64,000 bases of DNA from Psilocybe azurescens (taxonomy: Eukaryota > Basidiomycota > Agaricomycetes > Agaricales > Agrocybaceae): assembly GCA_023853785.1 (NCBI GenBank), contig JAJIRX010000831.1:41938-105937 (forward strand), given 5' to 3'. The notes under the pieces were generated by a model. That model saw nothing but the letters and a program-made list of their open reading frames with translations, was not told where the DNA came from and made no database searches. The first letter of the stretch is position 1. Each line of letters begins with the position of its first letter. This document shows, one piece after another, positions 1-10,567 of this stretch. The translations under genes and the position numbers were made by a program.

Positions 1-1268
1 TGACGCTTTGGCAGAGTCGAGGAGCCATGTGATCAAGTCGTTCTACGACGAAGATAAACATGTAACTTGTGAGCCACCATTTTACTTTTGAAGGATGGAT
101 TAAAACTCTCACAGGTTTATCAGGCCATTCGCCTCCATGTATTCGATCTCGCTCTAATCGATATTCGATAATAGGTGTGAGATGTTTCTCAATGCCTATC
201 AAGACACCATCCACATTCGTAACCAGTCGGCCAAATAGCCTGTCGTAATCGAGTTAGAGACACAAATTTGACAGGAATCTAAGCAGTCAGGCGCTATTCA
301 CGGTCTGAGAAATACGGGAAACAGGTGAAGGAGACGTCCTTTGACGAGTTCCATGGTGGACTGTACGCACAGCCTGCGAAAGTCGTTGTTTCTGCCTGAT
401 AATCATTCAGTCGTTAATGATAACATAGAACAGGAAGTGAGTGGTAAATGTACATAGGTTGATGCCAAGAAACGCTCTTGTCGTTATCCTCGAAATAACC
501 TCCACAAGACCCTCAAATACAGGGACGCTCGTCCATTCTGTGAATCTGGGATAAGTAGCCGTAGGAGGAGCAAGGAAGACAGCGAGCATACCGTCTGCTT
601 TGCATGGAATCATGTCGTTCAAGGCTAATATCATCTCGTCATGGATGTCATTGAATTGATTTGCGAGGTTCCTGGTGAGAGGACCGCGGATGATGTTGAT
701 GTGGTATGGATTGTCGGAGACCGCGTTACCGAGCGTGTGGGCCCATTGGTAGAACTAGATATCATTACGATCAACATGATGCTTGAACAATGAAAAGACA
801 GTGGCGAAAGACGGTACACGTACAACTGGGTTGCTGCGCACGCCCGAGAGCTGGTTCTCGCTTGCTTTGCGTATATCCTCCACTCGCTGGCGTCCGTTTG
901 CAACGACGAGCCATTCATTTAGCATGGGGAGTTTCCATACACTTCCAGGATACTGGATTGGTTGAGGACCATAGCCTACAGAGCTTGTAAGTATATAGAG
1001 ATCAGATAGGTGGTTGATACCTTACGATATCCCTCCTCGACGATGTCTCTTCCGGATAGAAGAAACTTTAGAGCAGAGAAGAACGAAAGAAACGGGGTAG
1101 AATAGCCGATGGTTGGGATGTGATCAAGCTGTTCGTTAGAAGGAGTCGGTATTATTATTTGAAGAGTGTCCCAACAGTCAAACACAGCCTTCTATCACGA
1201 AATAAAACTCGAGAACAGGCGAACACGCCTATGATGAGGCAGACGTCAGAGATGCTGAGCGAGAACAT
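1..1268 (-). CDS. Cytochrome P450, 5' part, runs off the window
   Basis: This is a haem-thiolate monooxygenase, probably anchored in the ER membrane by its N terminus. Splicing by eye gives one consistent reading on the minus strand. An ATG at 1268 opens a short hydrophobic anchor. The proline-rich hinge IPTIGYSTP is near 1120, and VWKLPMLNEWLVVANG, the usual strand-pair region, is near 930. NPYHINIIRGPLTRNL is near 690, and after an intron come DEWTSVPVFEGL and RTTRAFLGINLC near 500. Exons further left read LHLFPVFLRP and DLITWLLDSAK at the very edge, which is the start of helix I. Introns at about 719-787 (GTACGT...TAG), 547-597, 243-304 and 42-110 join these in frame. The helix I AGxxT, ExxR and haem-binding Cys motifs lie outside the window, so activity cannot be judged. 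The first exon junction, after the anchor, is not resolved. Family assignment rests on the order and spacing of these motifs. Confidence 0.85.
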
Positions 1269-2094
1269 GCCGATGACTGGAGGTATGGTGTGACTCGAGT
1301 TTCGATTCCATCGTATGATTTGAGAAACAGGCTTCTATATCCTCTTGTCTGACCGTATGTTAGCGTTTTCATTCCCTAACGTAATCAGCGCAGGGTGATA
1401 TGTATGGCTCGATCAAATTCGCCGGCGGCTCCTGCATGTCACCCTTACACAAGTTTGAGCATGTAGCTTTTACGAAGGTTCAGGTGAAGTACCTACCTCG
1501 CACCCGCAATCTTGTGCCACCAGTGACCCAGGACCACTGAGCTACGCGCGGAGATCTTTATGTGGGTGGATTGGAGCATGTATGCAAGAAACGCTCAGAT
1601 TGGTTGGAAAGGGGCGTATATGCCCGGCCGGTGGCCGATTAAGATGATAAGATAGCAGACTATCATTATCCCAAGCCTTCGCGTTCTAGCTCTAGGGGTG
1701 AACCTCAAAGTTCGTGATTGCTGGCAGATCCTGGAGTTCGTAAGAATGGCCGGTGTACGGAGCTGTTATCTACAGTGAGCGCTTGAGCGCTTGAGTGTTT
1801 ATAGATAGGGGTGAAATTCATGCCACACCGCTTGGAGAGTATGAAGGGCAAAAGGAAAGTCTGCAATTTGCGTAGTACGCTGTCTCAGTCTTAGGCCCAT
1901 TCGGGTCAACCTCGGTTTTGGTTGGTTTGGTTAGTCATATGATACTGTGACCATGTTGGTCACATCATAAACGTCGGCCTGATGGTTCTCACAGTTCGTT
2001 CCGACGTTCGTCTCTTGCCGACTCGCCCAACTCCCGCCGTTTTCAATGAGCCTCCATATACCGTTATCCCAGATTTCAAGTAAACACTCATGAG
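1269..2094. other. Intergenic, with a degenerate tRNA-like (Pol III box) stretch
   Basis: I see no protein gene here. On the minus strand at about 1483-1552 the sequence has a good tRNA D-arm/A-box (TAGCTCAGTGG, 1535-1545) followed about 40 bases later by a poor B-box-like GGGTGCGAGG. A proper anticodon stem and T arm cannot be folded, so this is more likely a tRNA relic or a tRNA-derived SINE fragment than a working tRNA. The rest is unique-looking sequence between the P450 promoter region and the GC-rich tract. Confidence 0.35.
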
Positions 2095-3972
2095 CTATAA
2101 ATTCAATATTAGCTCTAAATTATCTTTTAACCTAGAGACAACCGCGATCACGAATGGGGCCTGAGTTCTGCCAGTCTCAGCAGCAACAACAACAGGCCCG
2201 GCGACACCAGCGACAGTGCCAGAGCCATCAACGTCACCAAGAGCACCAAGAGCAACAGCTCCTCCAATATCTCCCATTACCACCACTCCCGGGCCCTCTG
2301 CCGCCAACCAACAATCCACCTTACCCTTGCCCTTGCCCGTACTTGCGCCCGAACCCAAGAGCTTCGTCCTCATCTGCGGCGCGTCCCCATCCAGCATGAC
2401 CATGACTGGTCACTATCACTCACCACCCAGATTCTTTTATCCCCGAACCACCCCTAGCCGACGTGGACCCTCCCTCCGCGCAAAATAAGCAGGATCCATC
2501 GGGGCGACCACACCTTCTGCCGGCCCATCCGCTACGTAGGTGCGCGCAGCGCTGTTCGCGATGTTCAGTGTAATCGGAGTCAGCGGCGCATGTGCGTTTG
2601 CGTGTGCGTGCACACCTGGCCTCCCGTCCCCATTCTCATTCCCAGCAGGAGGAAGAGGAGGAGGGTTCCATTAGCCCTCGCACCAGTAGCACCATCACCA
2701 CCACCACTAGCTACGCCGCCGCCACTACCACCTCCGCGAATGTACTTAGCCTACAGGAAGTACCACGATGTAGACCCGCATTCTGCAGCGGGTGTGCGTG
2801 CATGTTTGAATGCAGCAGCCTGTGTGTGCGGGACGGCACATACATGCACAGCACGAGTGCGCTGCAGCCTGTTGATGTGGTTGCCGATCTACCTGCACCG
2901 TCTGTGTCTTCATAGCTAGCATCGCAATCTCAATCTCGAGGTCAGGCTCCAGGGCTTGCAAGAGAACCCCAGAGATAACGCTGGTACAACAGGCTCATGC
3001 ACCCAATGGAGGCCGACACGACACGCGTGCTCCGCGCGTAATGCGAGTGTGTGAGGGAGTATGTGGGTTGTGTTGTTTTTTGGTGAGTGCTTTTCTTCTC
3101 CTTTTTGACGATCTTTTGGGATTCTTTTACCATTTTCTTTTATTCTATCATTCTTTTCTATTCTATCCATTCCTTCCTTCTTACGCTTGCCTCTCTCCTC
3201 ATCTCCTCTCTCTCCTCCTTTTCCAACCTACCTAACCTCTCCCCTCTTCCTCTAACAACACAGCGGCAACACCCTCGGCACGCAACACACACCTTGCACC
3301 ACCGCGCGACGTCCGTCGCAGCGCTCTCTGCTCAGAGTCGTCCATACGCGAATGCAAATATGAATTCGGTTCGCGCTCGTGCGCGTGGCGGCTTCAATGC
3401 GAGTGCGAGTGCAAGTGCGGCTCGAACTCAAAACCAGCGTGCAAACCCCAACGCAGCTGGGACGGGAGCTGGAACCCCAGCAACAGCCGATGCCGACGAT
3501 AGGGGTGCGGACAGGAATAGGAGTCAGGGCTGAGCGATCAGACAGATCGCTGCTGCTGCTGCTGCGTTAGCAGCTGAGGCAGGCGTCGGTGCTGGTACTG
3601 GTGCTGGTGCCGAACCAGGAGAAGGTGTTGTTGGTTTTGTTACAGGAGCAGGAGCAAGGGTGCTAGCTGGAGTAATACCCACAGCAGCTACAGCTACACT
3701 TCCCGCACCCCAGCGCCGGCGTCTCTCAACCCCTCTCCCGCTCCCCCTGCTCCTACTCGCGCTCCTCTTCACGATCGCATTATCCAGACCCCTTTAGCCA
3801 CCGCGCCATCCTCGAAGAAGGAGACAGAGATGGAGACAGAGACGAGCCACCCGGCTTCTTCTTTGTGCCCAACACCAACACCGAAACCGAATCAGAAGTC
3901 ATACAGAAGATGCAGCGCGAGCTAGCGCCGGAGCGTGAGGAGCCTGGGGGACCATGTAGCTTGAAATGTTGA
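2095..3972. other. GC-rich low-complexity tract, no firm gene
   Basis: All six frames are unusually open because the DNA is biased and repetitive: CAG/CAA runs near 2170-2260, CCACCA runs near 2700, pyrimidine runs at 3085-3250, and GGTGCTGGTACT-type runs near 3585-3620. The plus strand offers Pro/Ser/Thr-rich segments (2216-2488), an Ala/Arg-rich segment starting at ATG 3361, and an Ala/Gly-rich segment from about 3536. The most protein-like end is 3690-3972 on the plus strand, where one frame closes at a TGA with a charged, less repetitive stretch (YPDPFSHRAILEEGD). These pieces change frame and no clear splice sites join them. It may be a rapidly changing, disordered-protein gene or non-coding; I cannot decide. 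Confidence 0.3.
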
Positions 3973-5342
3973 AACACTTACCATTTATTTAAGGTAATTG
4001 ATCACTCAGTCGTGCCATGGTTCCACTCAGATTTACTCCGCAGAGTCCGCTTCTCCTGCTCAATATTCATATCAATCTACACATCAAACACCGTCCTCCT
4101 CCTCTTTAACGACTGATTAACGAGAACGTACGAGTACTCCGCACAGCTGAACTCTCTCCTTATCTCTATCATGGCCTAGCCAAAAATTGAGGGTTTGGGG
4201 GATGCCGCGTCGACCATCCCTCGACGTCTAGAGACAGTGGAGAAGAGAAAGGGCGGTTGAAGGTGGCTGTGCGTACTAGAACAGTCCAGGCTCGGGAGTC
4301 GGGACAACCCGGATGCTCACGAACTGAATAGCGACTTCCAGCTACATGCAAAACCAAGACAGAGGCTCCAATTTTCAGAAAGTGTGCGTCTGTTTGTTTG
4401 TACACTCTGTTTTTGGGTTAGAGATTCATTTAGATACGGTGTGAGGCTGGAGCTCCACCTTTCACTAAATGCGGAAACCGCGCTCAGTAGGGATGACGCC
4501 ACTGCCCAAACCGGTTGTTTAGAGCAAACCAGTAGCGCACTTCCGAAAGGAAGGGGCTCTGTCTAGGATTTTGCATGAAGCTGTCAACTTTGTCAAGTTG
4601 AATTCATCTTCGTCCGACCTTCTGTGTTTATCTTATCTCTCTGCCATCTCTTGTCCCTTGCTGGGATTGAACTTTTCTACCTCGTCCTTCTAAGTCTTAT
4701 GTTCGAGGAACTCCATTGTCCCGTGCTGGTCCTGCGGTAGCTCGTGCTGGTAGATGCTGATTCTATTTTCACTTCGCGAGGTATGTTGTTGAATATTGAT
4801 CTCGACTTGTACAACTGATTTTTACTGCAATTATAGATGTTGTTCTGCATGCTAAACAACAATGCTCAACCATCGATAATCATTAGTCGCCTCTGTTCGA
4901 ATTGTAGTATGGCAAAAATGTCGGGCGTTTCTTGCTATCTTACTTTTGAATTCAGGCGGGAGTGACGAGAACCACAACCACGCTTCCCGTAGTCAGGCAT
5001 TCAAGGTGTGTAGGTATAAACGTCATGGGCCCATATATTGGACTTACATGGACTAGGAACAGCACTTATATAACCCTTCCGAGAGCACAATAACGCCGAA
5101 TTCCTGATTGATTAGAACACTTCATACCCTCTGCCCACCTTAGCTCGTCGTGACCGCGATCTCGACTGATTTACCGTCGACGGTTGAAGAAATCCTTGGT
5201 GCTTGCCCACAGTGAGTCCCATTCCATCAATAGTCTCAAGATCGTTCTCGATATCTTCGTCGCTTAGATTCTGGATCGTCGTAATCAGAAAGGTGTGACC
5301 ATTCGTAGTTATCCGATATGCAGTGTTCTGACGTTCCAATAG
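3973..5342. other. No gene recognised
   Basis: Short open frames only, none with recognisable motifs or splice sites. The exons of the following GTPase pseudogene may begin somewhere in the last few hundred bases, but no upstream exon could be identified. A minus-strand frame at 5112-5375 is open, but it lies antisense to the GTPase P-loop and is treated as chance. Confidence 0.4.
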
Positions 5343-7139
5343 AGTGACGCTGGAAAGTCTTCCCTCATCAAACATATCTTCAACATTGCTGCAGAGGTAT
5401 GTACTGGTCTTTTTCCTCTACATACTCCAGTTTGATTGCGCATATAGGACATCGATATTTCCGATGATCGCGCTGGAAAAGATGATATCATTTACGGGCA
5501 TACATCCGAAAGCAATATGCGATTTATCCTCCATGACAGCCTAGGTTTCGAACCTGGGACTGTCGAAAATTGGAAAATTGATGAGAAATTTCTGCGGGAG
5601 AGAAACGCAGCATCATCGCCTCTGCAGGACCGAGTCCATGCAATATGGTACTTGTTACATTTTTAATATCTCGAAAACTCAAGCTAACCGATGCGATCGA
5701 TTTGTCTCGTGTCGGCAGGCTTTGTTTAGAAACCCCATGCACTGGATCGAGACTGCAAGAAACAAGCGACGAGAACCTTCTAAAGCTTGCTGATACATGT
5801 AAGATAAGTTACAACTGACATATAGTACGTGCGGCTGATTGACAGAGCAGTGAATGTCCCTGCCATCGCTGTGTTCACCAAATAGAACATACTCGTCAAC
5901 GAACACTTCCAAAAGGCGCAGGAGGTTAGCACGCCTGAGTCCGAGATTGACCGTATTTCCGAGGAGAATGTGGATGGATATTTCAATGAACGGATAAAGG
6001 ATTTTCGAGCTTCAACGCAAGTTCCATGTGTGAGAGTATCGATAGATGATGATTATCCCGGTGTGTCACGTTAATTTTCCACTAATTCGTTGAATATCTT
6101 AGCAAACATATAGAGGATGAGCGTTTAAAGTCGGCCAGGAAGCTGGTTGACGTCACAAGGCAATGTTTACATCATGTTGAAGGTGACCTTTGGGTCCTGT
6201 GGGCCGCAGCTCAGCAAGTCAGCGCGAATCAGAAAGTTCAGCGATCCATTAGGTGCGCGCCTCAGCCGAGTTTGGGCCATTAATTGTTGACCATTACATC
6301 GATTAGCGAAGGCTCAAAGAGCGCGTATTCACCAGCTTGAGCGGTTTTCTTGAACAGGCTAACTTTTCAACAGAATATTGGATGAACTTGGGGATGAGCA
6401 CGGCTTTTCAGGGACATATTCTGATCGACTGTGTCGCCCGTAACCACAAAGACATTCTCAAAATTTGGAATTTCAATGATCCATTGAACGTTAGTAAAGT
6501 TATCTTATCTGACACAAGGCCCATTCAAATAACACGTTTCTAGCTTCTTTTGGGAGAAGATTTCTTGACACAGATGGTGCAACTTGTTGAACCGTTATTG
6601 AATGAACACGAGGCCACAATTAGATTGCTGGTAGATTTCGACTGCATACTTCCTATCTGATTACTATGGATCTAGTGATGACCGGCTTTCACATTACTCG
6701 AATATAATGTCCCTCGCAAATGCAGTGGGCTCTACGTTCGCGCAATTCATGGGTGCTGCCGGGATCAGCATCGTCGCCATCAAATATCTTTATGGAAAGT
6801 ACCAAAGAATGTACGTGAGACATTCTTTGATTTCGAACCCATTTTGATTGTGGACAATTACATAGCCCGTTGACGGCACGATATATCGGAACATACATTG
6901 TCGATCTCTCATTGATTCTCCATCGAATTTTTATGCATACCCTCCACATGGACCAATCGAGACCTTTGTTGGTGGTACTCATATCTGGTGAGGTAGTGAA
7001 TTACAATGCATTCATTCCATGCATTCATTCCAAGATTGTTCACCAGCGTATTCATTCGATGACTTCTGCAATTGTTCCTTCACATTTCGAGACACAAATT
7101 GCAGGATTAATTCGCGAGTTCCTAAGAATCGACACATAG
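5343..7139 (+). pseudogene. Basidiomycete P-loop GTPase, disrupted
   Basis: This is a relative of the HSR1/AIG1-like fungal GTPases. Exons read on the plus strand give SDAGKSSLIKHIF (P-loop, 5343-5381), then FILHDSLGFEPG (G3 region, 5521-5556) and RVHAIW. Next come PCTGSRLLETSDENLLKLAD, VPAIAVFTK and a long alpha-helical C-terminal part, ending with GTYIVDLSLIL and LIREFLRIDT before the stop at 7139. Introns near 5397-5448, 6036-6116 and 6250-6311 fit in frame. Two lesions hit the nucleotide pocket. The G4 motif, TK-x-D in the neighbouring paralogue, reads TK, then TAG (5883-5885), then Asn where Asp is expected. The P-loop lacks its first Gly and is preceded in frame by TAG (5340-5342), unless a splice acceptor falls there. 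The start exon is not found. Unlike the paralogue at 8916 it keeps the whole C-terminal extension. GTPase family is firm; dead status is likely. Confidence 0.72.
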
Positions 7140-8915
7140 GTGTTGTTATGAATTCTCAAATGTATTTAACTTATTGGCCCTCACTGTTGTGTGATTGGAA
7201 ATAATATCAATAATGCGAGTCCAACTGTAAGGAGCAAGTGTAACTATGTAAGACGGCAGTACAATTGGCTTTTAGATGCCACCGACTGGTTTCTTTACCC
7301 AGCCTACTCAGCACTGGAAATATTTTAATCTGGGTTACCCGTTCGTTCTACACCTCCTACCAGTAAATCGAATACAGGTACGATAAGGGAGCACGATGGG
7401 GAGTTCGGCGTAGGAGAAGGGTCTACGTCACCCTCCCACTTCTCGTCGTCGCCAACCTGCTGACTCCTACAGCGCTTTCTCCAGAGCGCGAGCGCGCCAC
7501 ATGGAGTTGCCTCGAAAATGACAAGAACAGACGTTAATGTGTGTCCTCATTCTTTCTTTCGATTGCGCCTCCTCGCATTCCCACTTCGTTTTCCATCCTG
7601 CCGTCTCCTGCACTACACTTAGCACCCCCCTTCACATATCAGACGCCGCGGCCTGTCACCGCGCCCAAGTGGAGAAGAGCAAGCATTATGCTCGTTTTCG
7701 CTTTTGACTGCTCTGTTCTAACCTTAACGACAACTCGCGATCTCCTCCTTTTAATCGGATTTCTGGCTGCTTGGCATCCTCTATTCCAGCGATTTGCACC
7801 AGTCCGAAGCGTCGGCGCCCTACCGTTGCTATCATCTAACCCCCCTCCCTCCCTCCTCTATCGTTAGTAAATAGTGCACACTCTGATACATTCTTTTACT
7901 ATTGCCCTGTTCACCTGTAAGTTGTCCCGATCAAGCGATTGAAATTTTATCTATAACAAATATTCAGGACTACCGCTGCCTACAATCACATCGACTTCTA
8001 ATTTACCTCATGCCTGCCTCGGAGGCATTATTACCAACAAAGAATCGAAACCTTTCCCGGTCGGGAGTCAATTTAGGAAGACGGTTGATTGAGCAGTGGT
8101 CCTCCTTCTCCGTAAACCCCTCAGGCCAGTGAGCGTGTTACTGCAAATCGACTCATCATAGCTTGATCCGAGAAGCCCAATACAGTGTCGACCGCCCCTC
8201 TCGTTCTCGATGTCTTAAAATGAAAAGTAAGTGATGACTATGAATAGAAGAACCATGAGGACGTGTCAATAGGTGGGTGTTTCTTTGAAACCTGTCGTTT
8301 TTATGGCACTCTGCAAATTCGTAACGACGACTAACCTCTCAGTTAACAGTCGCGATTAGGGCTCAAATGTAACCCCAAGCTATGCTACTGTCATCCTCGC
8401 CATCGATGAGCGCCCAAATCCAATACTAGGTAACTCAGTCAGTAGAGTGTACGTGGAACCATTGCCAAAATCTATTTTGACGGAAGACGTGGGACCTTAG
8501 GCCTCGGCTACTTTCATTACTATTTTCTCGTGTGTGTGTGTATGAAGATGTAACCATTTGAGACTGTTTGAACTTAGCAGAAACAGCGATCGTATCCATG
8601 ACTGATTGGCATCATGATCAAGTTTCAAGACCTTGCGTCTTTCTCAATCCAAAGTAAGAAAGTCAGAAAGGCTATGCCATTTCGACGACGAGAGTAAATG
8701 ATACCTGGAAGCAGGGAACGTGGGGATACCGAGGATATGTCGGGACAAGGAAGCAGACAATGGTGTCAAGGAGCTGACTTTGATAGCAAATATAGAGTCG
8801 TCAACAGGCCACATCGAGCCGGTGGATGTTCCTAACGCTCTTCGATTTCCACGCCCAATTGATACGAGAAAGCCCAGAACGCTCACCCACTTCTGCGCTC
8901 ATTCTCATTATCGAC
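7140..8915. other. No gene recognised
   Basis: The only long open frame (7541-7867, plus) is Pro/Leu-rich, in a pyrimidine-rich stretch, with no known motif. A short TG microsatellite lies at about 8532-8542. The 3' 200 bases presumably hold the promoter of the GTPase gene at 8916. Confidence 0.4.
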
Positions 8916-9949
8916 ATGGCCGACGATCTCCTAGACCGCTTCAACGTTCGTCAGAAATACACCCATTTTCGTATCCTTGTGATCGGTCGGGCTAATGCCG
9001 GCAAGACCACACTGTTACAGCGAGTGTGTAATACAACAGAGGACCCTCATATCTATAACGAAGGAAAGAATTTGGTGCGTTCATTATGTGGTGCTGAGAA
9101 GGCATTTCTCTCAAGTCTTGCGGAATACTAGCTGGAGCCAACCTCGGCGGTGATTCATTCGTTTACCAGAGAAATATTGGCTTGCTGAGCTTGCTGTTGA
9201 TCAGCGCGGTATCCATGATATCAATCGCCCTTTCGCCTTTGAGAGCAACCCGCAGTTCATCTTCCATGACTCTCGTGGGTTTGAATCTGGAGACGAAAGT
9301 CAGTTGAAGGAGGTCCAAGCATTCATCGAAGAGCGCGCAAGGTCCACGGAACCGAATCTTCAACTTCATGCCATTTGGTCGGCTGTACAATCGTTTCTAA
9401 ACTTCTACTTGTGCTTACTACCCATGCAGGTTCTGCTTTGTGCCAAATAAATCACGGCCTCTACTCGAGCTGGAGGAGAGATTCTTTAATGAGCAACGGG
9501 CTGGAAACGGTGTTTTAAGATCGTTGTCATCTTTGTACCTGCCGCTAACAGACATGTGACAATACAGCTCCAGTGATCGCAATATTCACCAAACTTGATG
9601 ACTTGATCATTCAGGTCTTCAAGAGAGGTTCATCAAGAGAGCAGAACCGTCAGTCTGCTCTTAATGTACTGAAAGATAAATTTGAGGAGCCACTGCGTGG
9701 ATACAAGTACCCTCCAAAGGCCTACTTACATTTGGAAAGTATATTTATTTTCATTATTTTCATACAATTTGATTATTGACTTGTGCTAATATAAAAGAGA
9801 TGCAAGAGGATGAAGGTAAACATCAGTATCAGGTGAAAGAACTAATCAAGAAAACAGCAGACTCGCTGGACAATCTAGCACTCCAAATGCTGTTTGTTTC
9901 AGTCCAGAGTAGTAATCTGGAGTTGTGCATTGAATATGCAATAAAATAG
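8916..9949 (+). CDS. P-loop GTPase of the basidiomycete HSR1/AIG1-like family, intact
   Basis: Six exons (8916-9074, 9132-9149, 9205-9377, 9430-9509, 9568-9738, 9798-9949) join in frame into 250 residues. All five introns are GT...AG and 51 to 59 bases long. The order is G1 GRANAGKT (residues 24-31), LEPTSA/RGIHD around exon 2, G3 FHDSRGFESG, LQLHAIW, and G4 FTKLDDLI at the start of exon 5. A short helical tail (FVSVQSSNLELC) ends at TAG. The ATG at 8916 is chosen because the P-loop sits about 20 residues behind it, as I would expect in this family; an in-frame ATG at 8826 would add 30 residues. The exon 2 boundaries are supported by restored similarity to the RGxHDI element. The protein stops earlier than the paralogue at 5343-7139, so its C-terminal extension may be lost. 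The cellular role is unknown; a GTP-binding switch is inferred. Confidence 0.85.
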
Positions 9950-10567
9950 TAGGAATTTTATATCATTTTTTTCATTGTGCTTCAAATAACACATATTTTA
10001 GTGCATACAATTTCATATCAATGGTTTGTATTATTTTGATTATACTGAAAAAATTGAAACAAAGCTGACAGCGGAAAAGATTGATTTATTAACACACTGT
10101 ATGATGTGGTTTTGTCACTGCTATGTAATTTAGATCTACAATTATTGGTTTTTAAATCTAACAATGACATGGACAGTATGAGGTGAGTAAACAGATGTTG
10201 TAAAGTAAAAAAGCACTAGCTGATAGAAATAAGGGATATGTATGATTTAAATTGAGTTTACAGAAAAACTTGCAACTAATACACAATTTAGGAAGTGAGT
10301 GAATCAATCTTTGTCAAATACTGGGACGTTGATTTAGTTACACATGGAAGTATGTAAGTTGGAACTTGATTCACAACAAACAGGCAGAGAAAATGAAAAT
10401 ATTTGCAGGAAAAAAAGTATGAAATAATTTAATGTTATTGAAAATTATTGATTAAATTATTGATTTAGGAGGTACCTATATCAAGATCTTGTATAGTTGA
10501 TTGAAGTAATTTATAATGCTATTTGGACTGGTATTCAGACAGTTAGTCTACCTCTATTATTTTGCAG
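9950..10567. other. AT-rich spacer
   Basis: The base composition turns sharply AT-rich immediately after the GTPase stop and stays so to about 14.8 kb. I see no coding potential here. It leads directly into the 69-bp repeat array. Confidence 0.5.

Noticed and set aside
2095..2403. Gly/Val-rich minus frame and Gln-rich plus frame as proteins
   Set aside because: Both come from the same biased repeats; neither has conserved motifs or a continuing exon.
5112..5375. Minus-strand frame of 87 residues with natural-looking composition
   Set aside because: It overlaps the P-loop exon of the plus-strand GTPase in antisense and has no splice or start support.
7541..7867. Pro/Leu-rich 108-residue frame
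   Set aside because: It lies in a pyrimidine-rich non-coding stretch; no motif, and its hydrophobic parts are not arranged as clear helices.
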